A stretch of DNA of 64,000 bases from Mangifera indica (lineage: Eukaryota > Streptophyta > Magnoliopsida > Sapindales > Anacardiaceae), in NCBI RefSeq assembly GCF_011075055.1, contig NW_025401167.1:1-64000 (forward strand). Reading direction: 5' to 3'. This document shows, piece after piece, positions 36,870 through 49,693 of this stretch. The translations under genes were made by a program, and so were the position numbers. The number at the start of each line of letters is the position of its first letter. The first letter of the stretch is position 1. Under the pieces are notes generated by a model, which did no database searches, was not told the origin of the DNA, and was given only the letters and a program-made list of their open reading frames with translations.

Positions 36870-39590
36870 CCACTTCTATTTCCGAACAATACCAAACTAA
36901 GACTTATAAGGCTTGATCACATGAGTGAGAAAGAGATCACAATTTTGAGCTAAAAGGGGTTGTTATGGGGATAACATACTGGAGTGTTGAAGTTTTGTGA
37001 GTATTGTGTATTTTGAAAACAAGGAGATTGAGTTTCAACATAATCATACACAAGACCAAAAAGACTCTTGACTATATTCATTCGGACTTTTGAGGGTCAA
37101 CCCAAGTTCTTTCAAAGGGATGTAGAGCTAGATACATGGTTACCTTCATTGATGACTTTTCTAAAAAAGTGTAGACCTATTTTTTTAATAAGAAGAGTCA
37201 AGTGTTTGCTACTTTCAAGAAGCAAAAACACTCTAGTTAAGAAGCAAATGAGAAAGCACATCAAAAGATATAGAATATGTAACATGTTACAATTCTGCAA
37301 TGAATAAATGAGATTTGTAAGAATCAAGTCATTGCAAAATATAGATATGATATAGGTATTCCTCAGCAAAATGGAGTTGGGTGAATAGAATGCTACTTAG
37401 AAAGGCTACATTTATGCTTTCAAATGTAGGTTGAAGAAAAAAGTTTTCTCACTAGTTATTAAGTATGGTTAGCTAATAGATATGATCTCTTAACACATCT
37501 ATTAAGTGCACAATTGTAGAAAAGGTATGGTGTGGCCAACTAGTTGATTACTTTGTATTAAGAGTGTTTGGATGTCTTATTTATGCTAATGTAAAATAAG
37601 GAAAACTAGAACCTAAAGCAAAGAAATATGTGTTTCCTGAGTATTTATCTACTGGGAAGGGATACAAGTTATGGTGTACATATCAAAAGGGTTCTAAGTC
37701 TATGATTGGTAGAGACGTGACATTTGATGAGTTTTCAATTCTTAAAGAGGAAAGTGAAGTATGAGTCATTTGTTTAGGATAACATGGAGAAAGATAAAAA
37801 AAATAAGTGGAGTTTAAAGTTGATGTTCAGCCCAACTGACCTTTTAGTTCTACTTAAGCATAAAGTGATTCATAGATTGATGAAATGAATTTAGACGTGT
37901 AAGAGTAGGTTCAAGAGGAACAAAAATAGCAACACTACAACCTTGCTAAGATAGTCCTAAAAGAACAATTAGACCACTAAAGAAGTACGACTATTTAGAC
38001 TTTGCATATTGCATTGTCATAACTGAAGAAGTGAAGTATAGTGAACCTAAAAGCTATAAGGAAGTCATATCTTTGGAAAATGTTGTAAGTTGGATCTTAA
38101 CTATGCAAGAAGCATTTCAATTCTTATAGAAGAATCGAACATAAACACTTGTGAAGTCTCTAGAAATAGAAAAGATAGTTGATTGTAAGTGGGTCTATAA
38201 AAAAAAGATTGATAATTAAAACATTCTAGATATGAGGTACAAGGTCATGTTAGTAGCTTAAGATTACAACCATGTACAATGCATAAATTTTAATAATGTT
38301 CTCACTAGTTGTTAAGCATACTTCCATTCATATTTTATTGTCTTTGATTGCAACAAATGATTTAAAGTTAAAACAACTAGATGTGAAAATTACTTTTCTT
38401 CATTGTTATCTTGATAAGGTGATTTATATGAGTCGACTAGAGGAATTTGAAAATCATGGTAAAGAAGATCATGTGTTTTTGTTGAAGAAATCCTTTTATG
38501 ATCTTTAGTGATCACCTAGGTAGTGGCACAAGAGATTTGAATATTTCATGAAGAGGGTTAGGTTTAAGAGGTCTAATTATGATAATCATATTTATTTCAA
38601 GAAGCTTCCAAATGGTACTCATTTATACTTATCATTCTATGTGGAAAATATGTTAGTTGCAACATATAACATGATTGAGATATAAAAGGTGAAATGGCAA
38701 TTGAGTTCTAAGTTTGATATGAAAGATTTAAGAGTTGCTAAAAGAATCTTTGGAATTAAGATCATTGGAGATAGATCAAAAGGAAAGTTGTTTCTTTCCA
38801 AAAGGCTTTTGCAGAAAAGGTATTGAATAGGTTTAACATGAAAAAGGCTAGACCAATGGCTACTCTTTTTGCAACTCGTTTCAAGTTTTTAGAAGACTTG
38901 TGACCTACACTATATGATAAGATAAGTCATATATCATAAATTTCATATACCAATGCAATTGGTAGCATTATGTATTTGATGGTGTGTACCAGACTAGATA
39001 TTGCACAAGGTAACAATGTCATGAGTATTTAGCAAATCTAGGCAAACAACACTAGGAAATTGTTAAGTGGATCCTTAAATACTTGATAGGCAGCATGGAT
39101 GCATGGTTGGAGTATGGTAGGAGTAGTGACATTCTGATGAGTTTTGTGAACTTAGACTATCCAAGAGATCTTGATAAGAAAAGATCTTTGACCACATATG
39201 TGTTCACCTTGGAAGGATGTGTAGTCAATGGAAGGCTATTGTTCCATCTACTATTGCTTAGTTGACCACAAAGGTAGAACACATGGTCTTAACAAAGACA
39301 TTAAGTAGGAAATTTGACTCAAAATTTTGGTGAGTGAAATCACTTTTAGGTTGAATTCTATTGTTATTTATTGTGACAATTAAAGTATTCACTTGACCAA
39401 AAACTAGATATACCATGAGAGAATCTTACATATAGATGTCAGGTATTACATTGTATATTATGTGTTTGCTAGGGAGATATTTCCATCAAGAATATTTGTA
39501 CTGTAAATGATCTAGTTGACATGCTCACCAAATATTTTTCAATTAGCAAGTTTGAGCATTGCTTAAACTTGATTGTTATTCAGCGTTGAG
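36870..39590 (+). pseudogene. Decayed Ty1/copia retrotransposon pol region
   Basis: Pieces of a copia polyprotein appear in order but in shifting frames with many stops. A GAG-pre-integrase segment lies near 36,890-37,050 (HMSEKE, paired Cys). Integrase core follows near 37,070-37,700 and reverse transcriptase near 38,030-38,900, including the CKWVYK motif and a damaged active-site loop. RNase H lies near 39,080-39,400 and the C-terminal HIDVRYH-like end near 39,420. No gag is recognisable upstream. The order integrase before RT identifies copia rather than gypsy. It is certainly non-functional. Confidence 0.85.
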
Positions 39591-39630
39591 TATGCTCTTA
39601 AGGACTTTTTGTGAAAAAGGTAAAGAATTA

Positions 39631-40184
39631 TGTTGAAGATTAAATTTGAATTGGTTCGTGTTGATGAATTCATGTCAAGGTAGATATTATTGGATATGAT
39701 GACCCAAATTTAGGAATAGACATTCCAAATGAAAAAATTGGGAGTTTTAGTATCAGAATAGACATTCTAATAAAGTGAACAAGCATGACAAGTGTTGTAC
39801 CAAATTAAAATGAGGTTGTTCCACTAGTTGTTCATTGGTCGTTTTGTAAGCTCTTTGGTTATTCTAATGGGTTGTTCCATAGAATGAAATGGTTGTTCCA
39901 TTTGGAATGAGATGTTTTATAGAGTGGAATGATCATTTTATTCTAGGTATAAATATATGCAGTGTGTGAATTTTATTAAGTTTTGAGAGAAACTTAATAA
40001 AGTGGCTAGTATTTTAAAGTTTTTGCATTTGACATTCAAGAGAACTATCAATCTCTTGCATTATCTTGGTAATTAAACTTTAGTATATTGAATTTCTCTA
40101 TCATTTGCTTGTGGTTTTTCTTGATTACAGTTTCCACATAAAATGTTGGCTTTCATTACGAATATCTTGTGTTTTCGCATAACA
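39631..40184 (+). repeat. Candidate copia LTR (TGTT...AACA) beside the pol remnant
   Basis: This 554-bp segment follows the pol end after a short A/G-rich stretch. It begins TGTTGAAGATT and ends GCATAACA, giving the typical TGTT/AACA terminal pair. It contains a TATA-like TATAAATATATG near 39950. Immediately after it, AGTATCAAAACTC resembles the initiator-Met tRNA primer site (TGGTATCAGAGC) with G-to-A changes. No second LTR copy was found in the window. Confidence 0.6.
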
Positions 40185-41515
40185 AGTATCAAAACTCAAT
40201 GTTTAAAAGCGTTTCCTTCATGGGAAGGTATTGGTTTATGTGATTCTAGCTATAAACTTGGTAAAATCTCATTCTCGAATGCTTATAAAGGGGAGGTCTC
40301 ACCTTCTTCACTCCTCATAGGGTAGAAACTCAAGTTGAGGGAAGGTTAGTGTTGGGTTTGTTGTAAGTAGTGTTGAACTAACGACTTAATACATGATTAA
40401 AGAAAGATTATTAAACATCCTTAATTGGTTAGAAAACAAGTGAAGAGTAGGTATATAAGTATGAGGGAAAACTTTATCCCTTGAGCTAACTTTTGGAACA
40501 AGAGAGATTTAACAAAACTTTCCAAATCCCACACAAACTAAACTAATTAAAGAAAAAGAAAATAAGAAAAAAAAAAAAGGGTATAATAGAACAAAGAAAA
40601 GTAGATATAAGACATTGAGCAATCATAAAAGTAGGTTTTTAATATGAAAATCTGTTTTGTCTTATCATGCTTGTACTCATTCCACCATCAAGTTAATCAA
40701 CTTAATTGACACAGTTTTGGGAATGAAGCTTTGATATGAAAAGCTCATTTAAAGAAGATGGATTCTCAGTATAAACAATAGTTGTGTCCATCCCCCAAAC
40801 ACTCGAGCAATAAGAATAGTATTCTGTGTAATTAGACTTTCCGTATCTTAGAGGATTTGTTTTTTGAAAAAAGCTTTAATATGGACATGCATTTAGGGAA
40901 GGCAACTATTTAACACAGGAGTAATAATATGTGTATATATTTTTATACATAATTTATATATATAAATAATATATTATTATTGGATTAGAGTTTTACTTTA
41001 TATTTAATTTAAAATCACTCAATCAGATAATAATATATTATCTGTATATTTAAATTGTGTAATAAAAATATGTATCCATAATTTTATTGTTATCATAGTT
41101 ATCTATATTTATTGATACATGAAATGTATGATAAGATATAATATGATAAATACGAAAAAAAATATAAAAAATTGGTAAATATAATAGATAAATAATCTAA
41201 TACACAGTATTATTAATATTATTAATATGAATTAATATTTTTTTGTAGAGAAGTGATAATATAGTAGAAATATATCTGAAAAATAATAAAATTTTAAATG
41301 ATATTTGTGATATTTTTTATAATGATAATATATAATTAAAACTTTTTTATTATGTTATTATTACAATTAAAAAATGTGTATCTTATATGATAAATGATAT
41401 ACAATACCAAAAAAAATTAAAATTTTGATTTATGATACAAAATGCATGCAATTTGACTACTACCATAATTTATATTACTTTACGAGCTCAAAGATGATTA
41501 TTTGTGGATGTTTAA
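40185..41515. other. Intergenic DNA after the LTR
   Basis: The first ~20 bases look like a primer binding site. After that no gag or other coding sequence is recognisable. From about 40900 the DNA is very AT-rich with no structure I can name. Confidence 0.35.
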
Positions 41516-42103
41516 GGTTAAAAGACTTATTCCCACTTAAGGTTTGTTAAAATGACAAAATTTTATCTGTTAAGTTTAAAAAAATTTAAATACTTATTAT
41601 TTTATTAAAATTTATTGTTAGAGTTAAAAATAAATATACTATTTAATTAAATATATTTTTAAAAAACTAAAATTTATCAGATTTCTCTCTTAATTTAAAA
41701 ATTTAATAATTCTCTTTTATTCAAGATTTAAAAAGTGGTTATTTTCCCTTTAAAAATTTTTCTCCTCTATGATGAACATCACCTCTTTTGTTGTCAACAC
41801 TCTCTCTCCCTCTAGTCTTTCTCCAATAAAGATGACAAAAACACCCATGACTAGAAAAGAGACGAGTATTAAAAAGTAAAATATAAAAGAAAAATTATTA
41901 CTTATCAAATTTTGAATAAAAAATTATTAATTTTTAAATTAAATAAAATAATATGATAAATTTTTAATTTTTTAAATAATTTTAATTAAATAATATTTTT
42001 ATTAATAAATTCGAATAGGAGAATGAGAGTATGAGTGTTTTAAACTTACCCAGTAAAACCTTATCATTGCTACAGTCTTGAGGGCGGAATAAGTTTTATG
42101 ATT
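41516..42103. mobile_element. Family 1 Mutator-like element (diverged)
   Basis: The left end GGTTAAAAGACTTATTCCCA is typical of the family. The right end (GGGCGGAATAAGTTTTATGATT) is diverged and its border is approximate. No target duplication is visible. Confidence 0.55.
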
Positions 42104-44187
42104 TAATGCAGCGTTCCCAGAATTCAGCTCTACGAAAGAATCTGATCTCTTTAATCGAGCCACTATAAACAATTGCTGTGACGTTGGATTTTAGCCATTG
42201 TAGAACCAGAATACAAATCGAGACGTCCTATCAAATACAGCCCACCCTGGCTTGTAAATTTGTAACAATTCAATCTCTCTTTAATCTGACAGAACTCATC
42301 TAGTCTGCAAACTATAATCTATACTTGCTTCAGCCTTACAAAATGAACTTGTACTGTTCCTACATAGAATCATGCATATAAAAAAGGTAAAATCCGACCT
42401 TCTTTTTATGGATTCGTACAAGACAACTTTGTTAAATGTTCCCACACAAAATGATATCATTTTTTATTAACAGCAGCCCGATATATGGAGGGCCTACCAA
42501 GTTAATTATATGCTTAATCATGCATGCTTCTGTTCTATGCCCTTGGTAAAGAAAGTATATTTGTTAATTAAATTGAGGCAATGGGAATATATTATGTCCA
42601 AATAAAATTATCCGAATAAACAAACTGTATAAACTTATATATATAAACTAAAGTGATAGTTTGTGATTCGATTCTCTTACTTCACACCCAATTAAATATT
42701 ATTAACTTAGTTTATATAGATAAGTTTGTATATACAGATAACTTTATATATAAAGTATCACTTGCTACGTTCATACACTTTCCTTATACAAGTTTCTTTA
42801 TTCTCATTCTTGATTAAGCCTTTTGTCCTATTTATTCATCACTATAAACTCAACCCACACCTAGACATCTTACCCAGCATTAAGTTTTGCAGCTTCATAT
42901 AAATTATCTCTGAATATATAGACCTTTTAAAAAATGTATTCCCGATATTTGTTATGTAAAATCAACATCAAAAGCTAATATAAATTATATTATATAATGA
43001 TTAAATGATAGAAAAGATCACATCTACCTTCTGGCTCATCAAAACTCAACTTCAATGGTGGCTCCCAACATTCTTTCATCACGTTGCATGTGATTAAAAT
43101 AAAAGTCTTTCGGTTAGGTTTTTTTTTTTTTTATTAACCGGGATTCCGTTCATATTGATTAGACGGATAAATCTGAGATACAGATATAGTAATCAAACTT
43201 ACAATTATTATATTAGGTAAGTTAAAGTTTTACAAACATAATTAAAAAAACTTATATTTTCTCTATAAAAATTCTAATATTTTACCAATTTTGTTAATCT
43301 TTACGTCTGTCTTCTAACTAGTTGCATATATTAGATGATAGCAAAGAAATAAATTAATTAGATTTAATTACAATGTATTTACTGAGATAAGAGCAACAGA
43401 GAAGAGAGCAGGAGGGTGGAGGCTAAGGTTGCGAGCATATTTAATAAGTTATTTTTTTGTGACATCTAGAAATTAATAATATAAAATCCAACTACTTTTT
43501 AATTTTTTTTTTTTTTAAATCTAGGATGGTATCCAAATAGGTGGTCATTGGATGCTAAGAGTTTCTATTCCTTGTTCAAAAGTTGATGGTGTCTATGAAT
43601 CGCATCAATAATTACCCATAACATATTAATTACAACATATTCTTGATTGCCGAAATATTATAATTTGTTTTTCTATTTTATATATATATTTTTTGAAATA
43701 AGAAAAATTTCATCTGGATTAATTGTACGAGTAAATTCTAAATAATTAAACTTATAATTACTACATTGAGTAAGTAAGAATTTTATAAGTCATGATAGAG
43801 ACTCAAACTCAAGTTTTCTCTTTGATAGTTTTAGTGTTTCATTGGTTTTGTTAATCTCTGAGGTTTGGTTTTCTATATATTTTTATATAAAATTATTTAT
43901 TTTTATAAAAATAATAAAACTATATATACACACTTTTGACATTTAAGAATATGAATTTAAGATAAAATAACGTCTAATACATGATAACATATTATCTGTG
44001 TATTCAAATTATATAAAAAATATATGTATATATAATAATACTTTTATAAAAACTATCTAAAAAAGAATCCAATTTTAAATAAAAATAAAATTTTGAGAGT
44101 TTGAATATAATACTATATCTCTAAACAACGTAATATCTCACATATTACCTATAAGCACAAGTGTGAGAAGAAGAGTGTTTTATGTAA
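42104..44187. other. AT-rich intergenic DNA
   Basis: I see no gene, no clear repeat and no RNA gene here. The last nine bases (TTTATGTAA) are the left target duplication of the next element. Confidence 0.4.
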
Positions 44188-45111
44188 GGCCAAAAGCCTT
44201 ATTCCCACCCAAGGTATAGTGAATTCCCAAATTCCCATCAATCAACTTTAAAAAACCTAAACACCCACCCATGGTTTGGAAAACTAACATCTACCCTCCA
44301 AAATTAAGTTAAGATTAAGGGCAAAATTATCATTTAACAATAATATTTAACATTTATATCATTTTACCCCTTAATTTGAAAAACTAATAATTTCGTCTAA
44401 AATTAAGTTTTAAAAAGTGACATTTTCCCCCCTACCTAGGGTTTCCAATTTTGTTGATGAATTTTCGACCAACGATGATCGATCTCTCTCTCTTCTGGTG
44501 TTCAATATTGGATAGACGATATCTAGATTTGATGAAATCTAAATAAAATCTAGAGAAAGAGTCGAAACTCTTCGTTTGGATCTTCGTTATCCAAACAAAG
44601 TTGGTTTCGTCTAGATGATGACGATAGTCCAAATGAGGAGATTGGTCTCTTCTGGACCGTCATCGTCATCCAAACAAAGCCAACTTAGTCTAGATGATGA
44701 AAATTCGGATAAAGAGTTTCGACTCTTCGTCTGGATTTCGTTTGGATTTCTCCAAATCCAGACGTTGTTAGCCCAATATTGAACACCGGAGGGAGAGAGG
44801 ACACAAGGAGGGAGAGAGATCGGCCATCGTTGGCCAGAAATTCGTCGATGAAATTGGAAACCCTAGATAGAAGAAAATGTCACTTTTTAAAACTCAATTT
44901 TAGACAAAATTGTTAGTTTTTTAAATTAAGGGGTAAAATGATATAAATGTTAAGTATTATTGTTAAAAGACAATTTTGTCCTTAATCTTAACTTAATTTT
45001 GGAGGTTAAGTGTTAGTTTTTCAAACCATGGATGGGTGTTTGGGTTTTTGAAAGTTGTTAGGTGAGAATTGGGAGTTCACTATACCTTGGGTGGGAATAA
45101 TCGTTTTGGCC
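44188..45111. mobile_element. Family 1 Mutator-like element, long foldback copy
   Basis: It starts GGCCAAAAGCCTTATTCCCA and ends GGGAATAATCGTTTTGGCC. Exact TTTATGTAA duplications lie at 44179-44187 and 45112-45120. The inverted similarity runs almost to the centre: for example GGTGTTCAATATTGG near 44498 is mirrored by CCAATATTGAACACC near 44774. This makes the whole 924 bp a near full-length hairpin with internal TCTAGATGATGA repeats. No coding capacity. It is the best-preserved copy in the window. Confidence 0.92.
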
Positions 45112-45735
45112 TTTATGTAATGATAAATTAAACACAAGTACTATGTTAAGTAGTAGATTTATCGTGAGTACTCTTACATACAAGTACTAGGTTCATTGTG
45201 TTCATACATATAGACGTACTAGGTTTGATATGTGAGTACTCTTATATATCCATGTTGGCATATGAATACTTTTATACATATATACTTGTGTTGTTGTATG
45301 AGCATTCTAGTATATTCATATTCATGTAGGTGTACTTTCATATATTCGTGTTGAAAATACAATAGTAGAATCCAAACAAATTATGTCAATATTGTGTTTG
45401 TGATTTATATTTTTATATAATAAAACTATACGTATTAATAACAAGTATTAATTTGTGTATTCATTATCAATAAATCTATATATACCTATTTTAGATACAC
45501 ACTTATATGTATTATTATATGATTAAGTGATTTTGAATTAATAATAAAATAATATATAATCACATGATAACATATATAAGTATATATATTTGTGTACTTA
45601 AAATGAGTATATATAGTATTACTTATTAATTATATATGTATCATTATATAATTAAGTGATTTTGAATTAAAAATAAAATAATATTTGACCATGACATATC
45701 ATTATTATTACATAAATTAATACTTATTATTATAA
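45112..45735. other. Short intergenic stretch between two foldback elements
   Basis: AT-rich with repeated 'gtactctTatata'-like phrases between 45160 and 45340. No gene. It ends with TTATTATAA, the left target duplication of the next element. Confidence 0.4.
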
Positions 45736-46675
45736 GGGATATTAATTAAAATCGGCAAAAATTTTTTCGCGTAAACCTTTTTAAGCAAACGTATAGCGGT
45801 TTAATTTTTATAAGCAAATTTACTTTTAATTTCAAAAATACCCTCTCTCAGCTTATTGCGTCACTCCCAGCGATTTACATCATACTTGACTGTCTAAAAT
45901 TTTCTTAACAAATTTAATAATTTTTTATTTGAACTATTACTAATTCACGTTCTAAAGACTAAAAACATACTTAAAAATTGATAAATTTTTGTTTAAGTTT
46001 CAAATACAGATAGTAACGAAAAAATAATATAGATGAGGAGAATGATAAGTGCGAACTGATGTTGTATTACAATACGTATGGAACGTAAAAGGTGCGTGTA
46101 GGGTGCGCACAGAGTGCGTATAGAGTGCATGCAGGATGCGGGGTGCTTGCAAGGTGCGTGTAGAGTGCAGGGTACGTAAAGGGTGCGAAGTGCAAGGTGC
46201 GTACAAAATATAAATATATAAATATAAATATATTTATATATAATAATATAATATATATTTAAAAATTATTATTATTTTTATATATTATATTATTATATAT
46301 ATTTTATATTTTTTAAATATTATATAAATATATATAAATATATATAAATATATTTATATATTTATATTTTTTACGCACTCTGCACGTACCCACGCACTCT
46401 GCACGTATCCACGCACCTTGTACGCACCCTACGTACCTTGTACGCACCCTACGTACCTTGTACGCACCTTGTAGACACCCACGCACCTTGTACGCACCTA
46501 CACATCTTGTACGACTCTTTACGTCCCACACACGAAAGTTGTAAAAAGTGACGTAATAAGCCAGGAAAGGTATTTTTGGAATTAAAAGTAAATTTGTTTA
46601 TAAAGATAAAACAATTGTACATTTGTCTAAAAAGGTTTAAACGGAAAAAATTTTATCAATTTTAATTAATATTCC
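45736..46675. mobile_element. Second Mutator-like foldback family, with GC-rich tandem repeats in both arms
   Basis: It starts GGGATATTAATTAAAAT and ends ATTTTAATTAATATTCC. The inverted ends stay similar for more than 100 bases, through TTTACTTTTAATT and the GGCTTATT-GCGTCAC segment. Exact TTATTATAA copies flank it at 45727-45735 and 46676-46684. The left arm (about 46085-46200) carries GGTGCGTGTAGAGTGC-like units and the right arm (about 46370-46515) the inverse, including two copies each of CCACGCACTCTGCACGTA and CCTTGTACGCACCCTACGTA. The two arms meet in a TA-rich core. No coding capacity. Confidence 0.88.
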
Positions 46676-47914
46676 TTATTATAATATATTGTCTTACTCT
46701 AGTTCTATATTATTTATCTCTTTTTCCGCACACTATCAGTCGGGTAGGAAAAGAAAGAACAATTTGCCACTCCCCATGCAAAGAACAAAGTATTTTCTAA
46801 GGAAATCAATATCAAGCCTACTTAATTCCTTCATATATACACTTCCAAATTTACTACATGTATGGAATGAACATTATCCATCTACATTATGAGACATATT
46901 GTTAAGACCATAAATATCACCACCCAATTCACTCTTGAGTATGGGCGTGAGAATCTCCATGGTCCGGATATATTTGACAATTTGTATATATTGAAGAATA
47001 ATAATTGCACCAATGATCTAATTATGGGCATTGGAATGTGACATATTGCTATGAAGATAAGATTATTCTTCGGAATTTGTGTTTTAAGTAGTGTTTGACG
47101 ACTAAACTAGTTGGTCCGTCTAGTCTCAATGTCACATATATCACTAAAAGTGTGCAAATACCTCACACCAAGAGTATATAGATCATAGTTTTCATTTTCA
47201 AACTAAATATTAATCTGATAAGGAGGCGAGGCCGAGTCTACTATGTAGGGACTAAAGCAAAAATATTTCTTTAAGAATATAAAAAATAGATCGAACAAAT
47301 CTAACTACACACTAATTTTTTATAATTTCTCTCTATTGCTGATCCTAGCAAAGAAATCATCATTTCATCTCCTCCTAGGGCTGATTTCATCATTTGATCT
47401 ATTTCCAATGTTGATCTAATTATTTTTAATATCGATCTAATCATTTTAGTATTAATCTCATTATTTGATTCATTTTCGATAACTCATTTTTGCTCTAGAC
47501 TAGTGATTTACTTGCCAATTGACATGAGTTTCTTGGTTGAAGAAAGTCATTGGATTGTCACCCAAAACCACCATTGTTGGTGGGTCTTAACCAAATTGGT
47601 TAAATTAGTTGGTTTGATCTGAATTTCAAAATATTAGTGTAAATAACTCATGACACCTAAGTTATATATTGCCGCATAGTGCAAATATGCCGGGACTTAC
47701 CTCGAAGCAACAGAGAGGGTAAATCTCCTTCAAGTGAAAAAAGATTGAAGTCATCCATCATGACCACGTGTCCACTATTGGACAAAGTATTCAAACCATC
47801 ATAATAGGCAACCAAACATATAATTAAATTGATTGTGTCACATTACATTAAATGTAAAAAGATTGGGCCAATTGAACGGTATACATCACATTAAATGCAA
47901 ATAATGGTGTTATA
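46676..47914. other. Intergenic DNA
   Basis: No gene recognised. A run of TTGATCTAATCATTT-like phrases lies at about 47385-47470. The last eight bases GTGTTATA are the target duplication of the hAT element that follows. Confidence 0.4.
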
Positions 47915-49133
47915 TAGGGATAACAATGGGGAGGGGCGGGGAGGAAATTGATATCCCCGTCCCTGTCCCCATCCCCGTCCCCATCTCTGTAGTGGATATC
48001 AATCCCCGTCTTCGCTCCATCTCTGTTACGGAGATAATAAAAAATCTCCATCCCCTCCCCAAGAAGGAAAATCTACTCCCCATCGCCTTCCTCTCTTCAC
48101 GGGGAAAAATCCCCTCTCCGACCCCACGGAGAAAAATCTCTTTCCCAAACTTGTAAATATAAGTTTTAATTCCTTCTTATATTTTAATAAATAATATAAA
48201 TCATATTTTCCCAAAATATTACTTGCTACAAGAGCTACAAAATATTTAGTGATATTTTAGTTCAAATACAAATTATTAAGGTTATAGTTTTTAGTAAATA
48301 TGTATGTGATTTAGGGTAATTTTGTAGTAACATTAAATTTAACACTTTTCATTCATTTCAATTGATTTTATCAAGTTTATAATTTTTTTTTTTTTGTAAA
48401 ACCTAATAGATTGGGTAACTAAGTTTTGAACTTGAAATAGAATTAATTTGGTACATTTGAATTTTATGATAATGAGACTCTAGAGGTTTTTTTAATATAT
48501 TAGATTAATAGTTTAGAAATTAGTAAAAATTGATAATTGATAATTCAAAAATTAGTAAAATTGAAGTTATAATTTTAATAAATCACAATGTAAAAGTTTT
48601 TAGAACTTAATAGTTCAAAAATTATTATATTAATATATTAGATTTAATAGAGGGGGGTAGGGCGGGGCAAGGACATATGTATCTCCGTTAGGGCTGGACT
48701 CGAGCTCGACTCGACTCGGTTCGGTTCGAGCCCGAAATGAGTCGGGCTCTGCTCGGCTCGATCGAGCTCGAGCCGAGCCCCAACAGGCTTGGGTTGACTC
48801 GACATATTTTTTTTTTAAATTTTTTATACAAAACGACGTCGTTTTGATCCATATATATATACAAAACGGTATCATTTTGATATGAAAAACGAGCCGAGCC
48901 GAGCCAAATACGAGTCGAACTCAAACCGACCATAAAAAACCCGAGCCGAGCCCAAGCTGGCTGCGAGTCGAGCTCGGCTTGGCTCGAATCCAACCCTAAT
49001 CTTTGTCCTTGATTACGAAGATTTTTTTCGCCTCCATCCCCACCCTTTTTCCCGTTTTTATCGGAGAATCCCCTCTCCATTAAGGTCGGAGAGGGTTAGA
49101 ACCCCTAAAATCAGATCCAAATTGCCATCCCTA
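47915..49133. mobile_element. hAT-type non-autonomous element carrying a nested insertion
   Basis: It starts TAGGGATAACAAT and ends ATTGCCATCCCTA, flanked by GTGTTATA (47907-47914) and GTGTCATA (49134-49141). The interior matches the element at 20130-20839 in the opposite orientation (shared TTAGGGTAATTTT segment), so both belong to one subfamily. Without the nested 310-bp element its length would be about 900 bp. C-run arms at about 47955-47990 are the mirror of the G-run arms. No transposase. Confidence 0.85.
48689..48998. mobile_element. Nested 310-bp hAT-type MITE
   Basis: It starts TAGGGCTGGACTCGAGC and ends GCTCGAATCCAACCCTA (2 mismatches in 17). The flanking 8-mers are ATCTCCGT (48681-48688) and ATCTTTGT (48999-49006). 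The arms are rich in CGAGC/GAGCCGAGC repeats. The centre has two near copies of ACAAAACG(A/G)(C/T)(G/A)TC(G/A)TTTTGAT. It interrupts the larger hAT element, so it is the later insertion. Confidence 0.82.
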
Positions 49134-49693
49134 GTGTCATACCCAACAGTTGATTCTAACCATACACGTATCACCCAGGACAAAAGGAAATGTAAACTTA
49201 ACAAAGCATCAAGTTTCACTTATCCTTGCACAGTGATAATGCTCACACCACCTAGCTATAAAAACTAAGAGGTGGACAGTGTTGCATAACTCAAATAAAA
49301 ATAAGGAACAAAATTATCCAACAATGCTGGTTACTCTGATTTCGTCATGTTTCCAGAGATGCGTGAGATTTTGTGCTATTAGAGTTCATTATTTAACTCA
49401 TCAAGTACAACTTGAATCAGGAGTTTAGCCTAATTAAATTGCACCGCACCATCAATAACAATCCCCTCGGTACCTTGCAAGTAGCTATACAACCATGAAA
49501 AACCTGATAAATACTAGGATGATTTCCTCAAAAAAAAAAAAAGAGAAAACAATTAACAGATTTGTGTGGAACTAAAAATGGAAAGAAATCGTGATAGAGA
49601 TTGAAGAAACAACAAAATATGAACAAGCTAATTTTACAAATTTCTCTAAAGAGGACCGTCAAAACTTTGTACACTAGTAGTGTCTCTGAGATA
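49134..49693. other. 3' flank of the ALA3 gene
   Basis: This is the probable 3' untranslated region and terminator zone of the minus-strand flippase gene. No other gene seen. Confidence 0.4.

Noticed and set aside
46085..46510. CRISPR-like or centromeric tandem array
   Set aside because: The repeat units are contiguous, variable, mirrored between the two arms, and lie within an element that has a 9-bp target duplication in a plant nuclear sequence.
46000..46531. Minus-strand frames with His-Ala-Pro-Tyr and Val-Arg-Gly repeats
   Set aside because: They are translations of the tandem arrays inside the foldback element at 45736-46675, not proteins.
48688..49080. 130-codon minus-strand frame rich in Ser/Arg/Glu
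   Set aside because: It crosses the border of the nested MITE and follows its GAGCCGAGC repeats, so it is a composition artefact.
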